A DNA stretch of 9,315 nucleotides from Eudoraea sp. (GTDB lineage Bacteria > Bacteroidota > Bacteroidia > Flavobacteriales > Flavobacteriaceae). Shown here piece after piece: positions 1 to 5,845 of the stretch. The notes below the pieces were generated by a model that saw nothing but the letters and a program-made list of their open reading frames with translations, had not been told where the DNA came from and searched no databases. A program made the translations under genes and the position numbers. The stretch covers positions 1 through 9,315 of the forward strand of contig JAHEBI010000062.1 in the NCBI GenBank assembly GCA_024642325.1, written 5' to 3'. Within the stretch, counting starts at the first letter, position 1. The number at the start of each line of letters is the position of its first letter.

Positions 1-318
1 AAGACCACTTTAGACAAAAGTTTAGAGAAAATAAAAATCCCTACTTTAAGTATTCAATTTTTAGTAGAAAATGCTATCAAACATGGAATCGATAAGTCTA
101 TTAAAGGAGGTATAATTTCTTTAGACATAACTAAAGCAGATAATAAAATAATCATAAAAGTTCTAAATTCTGGTACGTTGACTTCTAAAAACTCTAAAGG
201 GGTTGGACTTAAGAATTTGAGAGAACGATTAGCACTTCAATACAAGACAGAAGCATCTTTTCATCTAAAAGAATTGGATGCAAATACTGTAGAGGCTAGG
301 ATAACTCTACCTTTTTAA
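1..318 (+). CDS. LytS-type sensor histidine kinase, C-terminal part (5' end outside window)
   Basis: The frame is open from the first base to a TAA at 316-318 and gives the last 105 residues of a kinase. These residues form the ATP-binding (HATPase_c) half of a LytS/YehU-type sensor kinase. The N-box LVENAIKHGI (residues 21-30 of the fragment) follows the IPTLSIQF segment typical of this family. A short G1-like NSG lies at 57-59, and the G2 box GVGLKNLRERL lies at 67-77. The histidine-containing His_kinase domain and any membrane or sensor region lie upstream of the window. The stop is 4 nt before the ATG of a LytTR response regulator, so the two are almost certainly an operon and cognate partners. 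In this family the kinase phosphorylates the receiver aspartate of the partner. The signal sensed cannot be read from this fragment. Confidence 0.93.
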   Translation, partial: KTTLDKSLEKIKIPTLSIQFLVENAIKHGIDKSIKGGIISLDITKADNKIIIKVLNSGTLTSKNSKGVGLKNLRERLALQYKTEASFHLKELDANTVEARITLPF

Positions 319-322
319 ACCA

Positions 323-1045
323 ATGAAGACATTTAAAACCATTATTGTAGACGATGAGCGTTTAGCTAGAGAAGAAGTGAAACGTGCTTTAAGACCTCAT
401 AAAGAATTTCAGGTAGTCGGAGAAGCATCTAATGTAGATGAAGCGATTCAAATTATTGAAGCCGAAGAACCTGATGTTATTTTTCTAGACATTCATATGC
501 CAGAAAAATCAGGGTTTGATTTGTTAGAAGAGCTGGGCGCAGTTCCAGAAGTGGTATTTACTACAGCTTATGATCAGTATGCGGTAAAAGCTTTCGAATT
601 GAATGCTTTAGATTACCTAGTAAAACCTCTACGTGAAGAGCGTTTTGTTAAAACCATAGAGAAGGTAAAACAAGAACTCATAAATAAAAGCAAAGCAACT
701 CCAGATGTTTTGCCTATGCATCGTAAGATTTTTATTAAAGATGGTGAGGATTGTTATTTTATTCCACTGTCCGACATTCATTATATAGAATCTTTGGAGA
801 ATTATGCGCGATTGTATTTTGGAGACCAAAAGGCTATGATTAAACGCTCGTTAAATCTTTTAGAGGAAAAGTTAGATCCTACGGTATTTTTTAGAGCGAA
901 TAGAAGTCAGATAATCAATACACATTACATTCAAGAGATTCATCCGCATTTTAATAATAGGTTGCAAATTAAACTCACTTCAGGAGAAACTATAGATGTG
1001 TCTAGCCGTCAGTCTGTTAAGTTTAAAAATTGGAATAGTCTGTAA
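323..1045 (+). CDS. LytTR-family DNA-binding response regulator
   Basis: This 240-residue protein has the standard length and layout of LytR/AlgR regulators. Residues 1-115 are a CheY-like receiver with the acidic pair D10/D11, phospho-acceptor D56 (FLDIHMP), the switch T80/T81 and the invariant K101 followed by P102. Residues 134-240 are a LytTR DNA-binding domain: it opens with KIFIKDGEDCYFIPLSDI, carries the YIESLENYARL strand, and later has FFRANRSQIIN, the usual recognition region. The ATG is 4 nt after the kinase stop, so the start is secure. LytTR proteins bind imperfect direct repeats upstream of targets; I see no certain pair near here. The nearest candidate targets are the lipoprotein and hydrolase genes downstream, but that is inference from position only. 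Confidence 0.95.
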   Translation: MKTFKTIIVDDERLAREEVKRALRPHKEFQVVGEASNVDEAIQIIEAEEPDVIFLDIHMPEKSGFDLLEELGAVPEVVFTTAYDQYAVKAFELNALDYLVKPLREERFVKTIEKVKQELINKSKATPDVLPMHRKIFIKDGEDCYFIPLSDIHYIESLENYARLYFGDQKAMIKRSLNLLEEKLDPTVFFRANRSQIINTHYIQEIHPHFNNRLQIKLTSGETIDVSSRQSVKFKNWNSL

Positions 1046-1108
1046 GGGTAAAATGCCCCATTTATTTACGTTCAATGACGTTATGTTACGCTCCTGTACT
1101 TTTTGTTT

Positions 1109-1136
1109 TTTGAGACAGTTAACTGCCCTTAATTTG
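1109..1136 (+). promoter_or_regulatory. Possible Bacteroidota promoter for the 1164 lipoprotein
   Basis: A TTTG at 1109-1112 is followed after 16 nt by TTAATTTG at 1129-1136, which matches the Bacteroidota -7 consensus TAnnTTTG in all but one fixed position. The element ends 27 nt before the ATG at 1164, much like the spacing of the better -7 elements elsewhere in this window (29-32 nt). Such short AT-rich matches occur by chance, so this is tentative. Confidence 0.3.
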
Positions 1137-1163
1137 TGTCATAAATCATTAAAAACTACTATT

Positions 1164-1775
1164 ATGAAAATTATTACCGTTCTAAATTACATTCCAAAAT
1201 TAATATTGATTTTAGTACTATCGTTTTTGGCATCTTGCAAGAGCAATCAGGTAGCAACCGTGACTAAACAACCTGTAATATCAGATTATACCCTAGGCGA
1301 GAAGTGGGTGTGGAAATACAAAGGCGTTACTGATGAAGGCGAAGTACGATCGGATGGAACCGACACCAGAAGAATTGTTGATTTTAATGGTGCATTGGGA
1401 ATGACTATAGGAAAGGATTCCGTTTTGGTGTCTGACATTGTAAAGCCTGAAGAAAGTGACACACCACGATATAAATGGCCTTTGGAAGTCGGTAAAACAT
1501 GGACCTATGAAAAAGATTGGACCAGTCAAGATGGTACTACCGGAAAACAAAGTCAGGATGTAGAAGTGCTATCCTTTAATGAAGAAACAGTGGGAGCAGG
1601 AACATTTATGGCTTACACCATAGAATACAAGGGAACCGTTTCAAATTCAAGAGGCTATAGTGCCAAAACGGATGAAGTATGGTTGTATGCTCCAGAAATA
1701 AAGAATTTTATAAGAATGACCCAAGTGCAAGACGGTTTTTCCTATACCGAGGAATTAATTGAATATTCAAAATAG
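1164..1775 (+). CDS. Lipoprotein with TapB/DUF3108-like C-terminal region
   Basis: This is a 203-residue protein starting at the ATG at 1164. The open frame extends upstream to 996, but that would overlap the response regulator and bury the signal peptide. From 1164 a clean lipoprotein signal appears: a basic start, a hydrophobic stretch (residues 11-22) and lipobox LASC with the acylated Cys at 25. The mature part is rich in aromatic beta-strand patterns: GEKWVWKY (45-52), WPLEVGKTWTY (105-115), AGTFMAYTIEYKG (145-157) and VWLYAPEIKNFIRM (172-185). This series (a W-containing entry strand, 'G-T-F-x-A', then 'W-Y-A/S-P-E') resembles DUF3108/TapB-type beta proteins; I infer the family from pattern memory only. 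It probably sits on the periplasmic or outer face of a membrane. The hydrolase gene follows 13 nt after its stop, so the two are likely cotranscribed. Its function is unknown. Confidence 0.85.
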   Translation: MKIITVLNYIPKLILILVLSFLASCKSNQVATVTKQPVISDYTLGEKWVWKYKGVTDEGEVRSDGTDTRRIVDFNGALGMTIGKDSVLVSDIVKPEESDTPRYKWPLEVGKTWTYEKDWTSQDGTTGKQSQDVEVLSFNEETVGAGTFMAYTIEYKGTVSNSRGYSAKTDEVWLYAPEIKNFIRMTQVQDGFSYTEELIEYSK

Positions 1776-1788
1776 CGCAATCAATAAA

Positions 1789-3609
1789 ATGAAATCATTT
1801 AAACTATTTAAGGTCGCATTTTTCCTGCTGTTAGCAGGGTTGGTTTCTTGTAATTCCATAACTGACGTACGGCAAGAGCCCAGAACCGTGAGCAGAGATG
1901 GCAAAGCCTATTTGGTACAGGATTCTGTGTTAATCACAACTAGAGACGGTGCGAAAGTATCTGCCCTAATTGTTAGGAGTAAAGCTGAAACGAAACCACA
2001 ACCAGCCATACTATTCCATACCATATATACCCGTACAGATGACATCAACAGAGCTTATGAAGCAGCTGATAAAGGCTATGTTGGAGTTGTATCGTATACA
2101 CGAGGTAAAAACTTAAGTCCAGATGAAATAAATCCCTACGTCCATGAAGGCAATGATGTTTACGACGTAATTGATTGGATTACAGAGCAGGAGTGGAGCA
2201 ATGAAGAAGTTGGAATGTATGGTGGAAGTTATGTAGGTTTTGTACAGTGGTCTTCTATGAAAGAAAAAGTACATCCTGCTTTAAAAACTATAGTGCCTTC
2301 TGTTGCAGCAGCTCCAGGTATTGCAGAACCTATGGAAAACGGAGTCTATTTTAACTTTCACTATCCTTGGTGGCATTATGTAACCAATAACAAAACGTTA
2401 GATACGGTTTCTTATTACAATGGAAAACGCTGGAATGGTCTGTATTTCGACTGGTATAAAAGAGGAGTCGCTTACAAGAATTTAGATAGTTTAGATGGGA
2501 CACCAAACCCTGGGTTCAATCAAAAATTAGAACATCCAACCTTTGATGATTATTGGAAAAGTATGACGCTATATAAAGAAGATTTTTCTAAAATCAATAT
2601 TCCTGTTTTAAGTACTACTGGATATTATGATGGTGGACAGTTTGGATCAATTCACTATTTAAAATCGCATTATCAATTCAATAAAAATGCAGAACACTAT
2701 CTAATGATTGGTCCGTATTCACATTTTGGAGCGCAAGAACTTCCTGAAAATAACATTTTGGGTTATACCATTGATTCAGCAGCACAGATAAACATTAAAA
2801 ACTTAATCTATGATTGGTTCGATTACATTTTCAAAGAAGCTAAAAAACCTGCTTTAATAAAGGATAAAATCAATTATCAAGTGATGGGTGCCAATACTTG
2901 GAAACATGCACCATCATTAGATAAAATAGCTGCTGACACATTAAAGTTATATCTTAGTAAAGAACGTTCTGATGTGATGTTTAAATCTACCTATAACACA
3001 GGAAATCTGGGAATCAATGAACACTTTAGATTGTCTAATAATTCAGATGCAACTGCTTATTTAGAACAGGAAATTGACTTCTCTGATCGCAGTCAGTTCT
3101 CTTGGAATTTAAGCGGTAACCGTGACATTGTATCAGAAACATTAACAATTGGACAAGGATTCTCTTTTGCCACAGAACCTTTTGAAGAAGATATTGAACT
3201 TAGTGGATCTGTAAGTGGAATATTGAACGTGTCCATCAATAAAAAAGATTTTGACTGTAATGTTTTAGTCTACGAGCAAACAGCAGATGGAACCTTTTTT
3301 AACTTAACAATACCATTTACAACGAGGGCAAGTATGTCTAGGGATATAGAAAAACGAAACTTACTGACGCCAAACATAAAGACCGCAATTCCTATTCGTA
3401 ATTTTAGAATGACCAGTAAAAGAATAAAAAAAGGAAGTAGAATTGTCGTTGTGGTAAATGGAATTAAACATCCTTTCAATCAAATAAACTATGGAACAGG
3501 TAAAGATGTGAGTGAAGAAACTATCCTAGATGCTGCAGAACCTCTTAAAATAAAATGGTATACTGATAGCTATATTCATTTTCCGGTTAATATGTTAAAT
3601 AAATCTTGA
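1789..3609 (+). CDS. CocE/NonD-family serine hydrolase lipoprotein (X-Pro dipeptidyl-peptidase, S15-like)
   Basis: This 606-residue protein starts at ATG 1789. An in-frame TTG at 1759 would overlap the previous gene and put ten polar residues before the signal peptide. The signal peptide ends in a lipobox with Cys at 21 (GLVSC). The alpha/beta-hydrolase domain spans about 40-320. It has the oxyanion tyrosine candidate Y80 (HTIYTR), the family segment VSYTRGKNLSP (101-111), the nucleophile elbow GMYGGSYVG with S147, D281 in GYYDGGQFG and H312 in GPYSHFG, giving a full Ser-Asp-His triad. Residues about 340-600 match the C-terminal jelly-roll (PepX_C) domain of the family. Members hydrolyse acyl esters, beta-lactam side chains or X-Pro dipeptides; many flavobacterial copies are annotated simply as 'CocE/NonD family hydrolase'. 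The lipid anchor places it in the envelope. The substrate is not predictable here. Confidence 0.94.
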   Translation: MKSFKLFKVAFFLLLAGLVSCNSITDVRQEPRTVSRDGKAYLVQDSVLITTRDGAKVSALIVRSKAETKPQPAILFHTIYTRTDDINRAYEAADKGYVGVVSYTRGKNLSPDEINPYVHEGNDVYDVIDWITEQEWSNEEVGMYGGSYVGFVQWSSMKEKVHPALKTIVPSVAAAPGIAEPMENGVYFNFHYPWWHYVTNNKTLDTVSYYNGKRWNGLYFDWYKRGVAYKNLDSLDGTPNPGFNQKLEHPTFDDYWKSMTLYKEDFSKINIPVLSTTGYYDGGQFGSIHYLKSHYQFNKNAEHYLMIGPYSHFGAQELPENNILGYTIDSAAQINIKNLIYDWFDYIFKEAKKPALIKDKINYQVMGANTWKHAPSLDKIAADTLKLYLSKERSDVMFKSTYNTGNLGINEHFRLSNNSDATAYLEQEIDFSDRSQFSWNLSGNRDIVSETLTIGQGFSFATEPFEEDIELSGSVSGILNVSINKKDFDCNVLVYEQTADGTFFNLTIPFTTRASMSRDIEKRNLLTPNIKTAIPIRNFRMTSKRIKKGSRIVVVVNGIKHPFNQINYGTGKDVSEETILDAAEPLKIKWYTDSYIHFPVNMLNKS

Positions 3610-4291
3610 TTAAACTGGGCCTCATAAAACTTTGGCTAAAACAATAGGTGAGCGGAGCGACCATATTTTAGAGGTTTAGTTACTAATATTTTTGGTTTTT
3701 CTAAATATTAAAACAGGTTCTTTACAGTCATAGTTAGTTACAATGTTTCCTAAAATATAGCGAATGAGTCGTTAATTGTTTCCAATATTATATGCAGCCT
3801 TGATTTTTTTGTTTCTTTTGTTTCAAGACAAAAGATAATTGAAACCTTAAGAAAGTTCTACAGTTTAATTTCTATTTTACATAATATTAGAAGTTACAAT
3901 TAAAAGAATATGCTAATGGAAGTGAGAATAAAGCAAGTGTATAGAAATTTTTAAGCAAGGAATTGAGCTATGGAAAATTTTGTACTGTTGTGTAATGCTG
4001 ACGAGAAGTTTCTGAAAACTTTTTACAACGAGAATTTCAATTACAGACGAATTATAAATACGAAGCTAAAAGCTTTTGCTTTTTTTGCCGTTGGCAAGCG
4101 ATGGATAATTATTCGCCAAATTTCAATTTTATAATTTGGAGCTCATTTGGTTGATTGAATTTATCAGCGAGATGCAGCGATGACCTGGAATGTTTAATTC
4201 ATGAGAATCGTATGAATTGAAAAGACTTAGATTCTAAGGAACTATTTAATATAGTACGGAATTATGGCTTTCGAATGAATTACCTTTAAGA

Positions 4292-4383
4292 GTATAGCGT
4301 GTAGTTTCCTTTGACATAAAATCGGGACCGTTATGTGCCTGACGGCACAGAACCGATTTTATGTACAAATAGCAGAGCTATAC
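4292..4383. repeat. Nested palindrome (three concentric inverted repeats)
   Basis: Three pairs of arms are arranged around one centre. The outer arms are GTATAGC (4292-4298) and GCTATAC (4377-4383). The middle arms are ACATAAAATCGG (4314-4325) and CCGATTTTATGT (4353-4364), a perfect 12-bp match. The inner arms are TGTGCC (4334-4339) and GGCACA (4344-4349) around a TGAC loop. Folded as RNA or single-stranded DNA it would make one long hairpin with internal loops. The 12-bp arm match is beyond what chance would give in this length. There is no U-tract directly after it, so it is not a standard intrinsic terminator. A structured RNA end, a REP/MITE-like element or a recombination site are all possible. 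Confidence 0.75.
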
Positions 4384-4543
4384 GGCAACTTTACACATAT
4401 ACATTTGAACCATAATTTATATTATGTAAAATAGAATATACTTCCCCTATGACCAAATAAGAAATATTCTGATTATTAACGTCCTTTTTTTACCTCTCAC
4501 CGATTATTTTATTTATATTTTTAAAATTATGAACTGCTTTCTT

Positions 4544-4551
4544 TAGCTTTA
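4544..4551 (+). promoter_or_regulatory. -7 promoter element of lipoprotein gene 1
   Basis: TAGCTTTA matches the Bacteroidota -7 consensus TAnnTTTG except for the last base. It lies 32 nt before the ATG and aligns with the exact consensus copy in unit 2: both sit in a shared context of TAAAATTA then a TTTCTTTA run. No convincing -33 TTTG at normal spacing was seen. Confidence 0.45.
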
Positions 4552-4583
4552 CCGCCCAGATATTAACCTAAAAAAATATCAAA

Positions 4584-5045
4584 ATGAAAAAAGCCCCTTT
4601 TTTAATACTTTTGCTAATGTTCTTTTTTCTTTCAAGTTGCGGAAGCGAAGATAATATAGAACCTGCCGCCGTAAATGAGATCATTTTAGATCAGATAGAA
4701 TATCAATTGACCGCTATAAACGGCTCAGGTGTTACCGGGGTCGCAACATTTACCAGAGATAGTAACTTCAATACTACCATATTAATTAAGCTGGATAACA
4801 CCACTACAGATGAACATCCCGCCTATATCCGTTTTAATAGTGCCTCCGAAGGTGGCGAGGTGGCCATAACCCTTACGGTTTGTACGTGTGCCGAAGGAAC
4901 CACTATTGTGACCAAACTGGACGATGGAACCCCTATTGACTTTGACGGGCTTCTAAAACTGGATGGCCATGTAAGTATCCAGGAAAGCAGTGTCAACCCT
5001 GATGTGGTCATTGCTCTTGCGGATATCGGTAGCAACGCTAAATAA
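4584..5045 (+). CDS. CHRD-like lipoprotein, copy 1
   Basis: This 153-residue lipoprotein has a hydrophobic signal peptide with lipobox LSSC (Cys19), followed by GSEDN. Acidic residues just after the cysteine resemble the lipoprotein export signal that sends Bacteroidota lipoproteins to the cell surface. The remaining 125 residues read like a compact flavobacterial relative of the CHRD domain: NGSGVTGVATFTRD (46-59), a T-x-I-x-I-x-L strand, EHPAYIRFNSASEGG (77-91), AITLTVC, a DDGTPIDFDGLL strand (113-124) and DGHVSIQESS (127-136). CHRD proteins usually have an H-x-H pair in the 'HPAHIH' position; here the second His is Arg. A CxC pair (C100, C102) is conserved in copy 2. CHRD function in bacteria is not established. 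The start is fixed by the signal peptide and an A-rich leader. The family call is from pattern recognition, so it is moderate. Confidence 0.88.
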   Translation: MKKAPFLILLLMFFFLSSCGSEDNIEPAAVNEIILDQIEYQLTAINGSGVTGVATFTRDSNFNTTILIKLDNTTTDEHPAYIRFNSASEGGEVAITLTVCTCAEGTTIVTKLDDGTPIDFDGLLKLDGHVSIQESSVNPDVVIALADIGSNAK

Positions 5046-5076
5046 TTATAGATTTACTCGTTTAAAAACCAAAACG

Positions 5077-5110
5077 ATCCCTGACTCCAAAAAGGTCAGG
5101 GATTTTTTTT
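5077..5110 (+). terminator. Intrinsic terminator of lipoprotein gene 1
   Basis: The stem is ATCCCTGAC (5077-5085) paired with GTCAGGGAT (5095-5103), nine base pairs with a 9-nt loop, running into a T-tract (5103-5110). It starts 31 nt after the stop codon. The same stem sequence is used in the terminator of copy 2. Confidence 0.92.
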
Positions 5111-5232
5111 ATGCCAAATAGAATATATTTCTTTCACCTATTAAATAGGCCATACCATTTCCCATAGGCGCCTTTTAAACACAACTCATCGAAATATCTG
5201 TTTGTAATATTAAAATTACCAATTGTTTTCTT

Positions 5233-5240
5233 TAATTTTG
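5233..5240 (+). promoter_or_regulatory. -7 promoter element of lipoprotein gene 2
   Basis: TAATTTTG is an exact match to the Bacteroidota -7 consensus TAnnTTTG, 29 nt before the ATG at 5270. The nearest upstream TTTG (5201-5204) is 28 nt away, longer than usual for the -33 element, so only the -7 half is supported. Confidence 0.55.
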
Positions 5241-5269
5241 TTTAAGAAAATAACTATTAAAAAAAGAAA

Positions 5270-5731
5270 ATGAAAATAGCCCCTTTCTTATTTCTATTTT
5301 TTGCCATAGCAATTCTTTCAAGTTGTAGTGGCGATAATAATATAGAGCCCACAGGAATAAATGAAATAATTGTAGATCAAATCGATTATGCATTAATTTC
5401 GGTAAATGGATCCGGCATTACCGGAAAAGCTAGCTTAACAAGAGATAGCAACGATAATACCACCATACTGATTGAGCTTTTTAATACAACTACTGTGGAA
5501 CACCCTGCTTTTGTCCGCTTTAACACCGCGGCTGAAGGCGGCCCTATAGCAATCACTTTGGAAGTATGTGAATGCTCTGTAGGCACAACTGTAGTGACAA
5601 AACTCGATGATGGTACGCCAATTGATTTTGATAAGCTTTTAAATATGGATGGACATGTAAGTATCCAGGAAAGCAGTGAAAACCCTGATGTTGTTGTTGC
5701 GGTTGCAGATATAGGTATCAACGCAAATTAA
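5270..5731 (+). CDS. CHRD-like lipoprotein, copy 2
   Basis: This 153-residue paralogue of the gene at 4584 aligns end to end without gaps, with 105 identical residues by hand count (about 69%). The lipobox is again LSSC with Cys19, followed by SGDNN. The most conserved stretches are TRDSN and NTTILI (57-68), EHPA (77-80), the CxC pair (C100, C102), TKLDDGTPIDFD (110-121) and DGHVSIQESS (127-136). The mature part evolves under clear constraint, while signal-peptide residues 8-15 differ freely. It has its own promoter element and terminator, so the two genes can be expressed separately. It is probably a surface lipoprotein of unknown role. Its DNA is visibly richer in A/T at third codon positions than copy 1, suggesting the duplication is not recent or the copies came from different sources. 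Confidence 0.88.
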   Translation: MKIAPFLFLFFAIAILSSCSGDNNIEPTGINEIIVDQIDYALISVNGSGITGKASLTRDSNDNTTILIELFNTTTVEHPAFVRFNTAAEGGPIAITLEVCECSVGTTVVTKLDDGTPIDFDKLLNMDGHVSIQESSENPDVVVAVADIGINAN

Positions 5732-5755
5732 TAATTCCATACAGCATATAAATAT

Positions 5756-5788
5756 TCCCTGACCTTTTTCAAAAGTCAGGGATTTTTT
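5756..5788 (+). terminator. Intrinsic terminator of lipoprotein gene 2
   Basis: The stem is TCCCTGAC (5756-5763) with GTCAGGGA (5775-5782), followed by six T (5783-5788). It begins 24 nt after the stop. It lies between convergent genes (the exporter gene ends at 5846 on the other strand), but the minus-strand side has only a weak T-run, so it mainly serves the + strand. Confidence 0.9.
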
Positions 5789-5845
5789 GTGAAGCCTACC
5801 TTCAATGATGAGTACTTAAGAGAATGAAGAACAGCTGAGATAAAA

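Larger units (their letters stand above)
3610..4583. other. Long non-coding region rich in inverted repeats
   Basis: These 974 bases lie between the hydrolase and the first CHRD-like lipoprotein and contain no frame that looks coding. The only notable small frame is 54 codons at 3970-4134, and I do not believe it. The region is instead full of inverted repeats. Stem arms are 3684-3691/3703-3710, 3815-3820/3829-3834, 4006-4011/4016-4021, 4063-4067/4071-4075, 4085-4089/4093-4097, 4116-4122/4133-4139, 4196-4202/4212-4218, 4226-4230/4234-4238 and 4241-4245/4251-4255, and the series ends in the nested palindrome at 4292-4383. Small stems are common by chance in AT-rich DNA, but their run along 4006-4383 and the large final one are not typical of ordinary spacer. 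No tRNA, rRNA or CRISPR structure was seen. Confidence 0.7.
4423..5110 (+). repeat. Tandem duplication, unit 1 (promoter, lipoprotein gene, terminator)
   Basis: This is the first copy of a roughly 685-bp unit. Its left boundary is marked by an 18-nt motif (TATG, two variable bases, AAATAGAATATA) at 4423-4440. The same motif recurs at 5110-5127, starting in the T-run of the first unit's terminator. Within the unit come a -7 element, the 153-residue lipoprotein gene and a terminator with a TCCCTGAC/GTCAGGGA stem, all in the same order and nearly the same spacing as in unit 2. Non-coding parts have diverged much more than the coding part. Confidence 0.75.
5110..5788 (+). repeat. Tandem duplication, unit 2
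   Basis: This is the second copy of the unit, from the AAATAGAATATA boundary motif (5110-5127, 16 of 18 positions equal to 4423-4440) through the -7 element, the lipoprotein gene and the terminator. The offset between matching landmarks is 678 to 689 nt throughout. No third copy is visible after 5790 or before 4423. Confidence 0.75.

Noticed and set aside
996..1163. Upstream extension of the 203-residue lipoprotein to an ATG at 996
   Set aside because: It would overlap the response regulator gene and bury the lipoprotein signal, which begins cleanly at the ATG at 1164.
1759..1788. TTG start for the CocE-type hydrolase
   Set aside because: It overlaps the previous gene and adds ten polar residues before an otherwise normal signal peptide starting at ATG 1789.
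3970..4134. 54-codon open frame in the hairpin-rich spacer
   Set aside because: It runs through several of the inverted repeats, its composition follows the local T/A runs, and it has no signal or recognisable motif. A relic or chance frame is more likely.
4290..4400. Integron attC site
   Set aside because: The nested palindrome is attC-like in size, but the GTTRRRY/RYYYAAC core sites are not present at its ends and no integrase or cassette array is seen.
3610..4583. CRISPR array or tRNA gene in the long spacer
   Set aside because: There are no regularly spaced direct repeats and no cloverleaf with a T-arm GTTCRA sequence; the repeats present are inverted and all different.
4823..5035. Antisense frame inside lipoprotein gene 1 (and the similar one at 5386-5721 in copy 2)
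   Set aside because: Both are mirror frames of the conserved lipoprotein genes. They appear in both copies only because the sense genes are paralogues.
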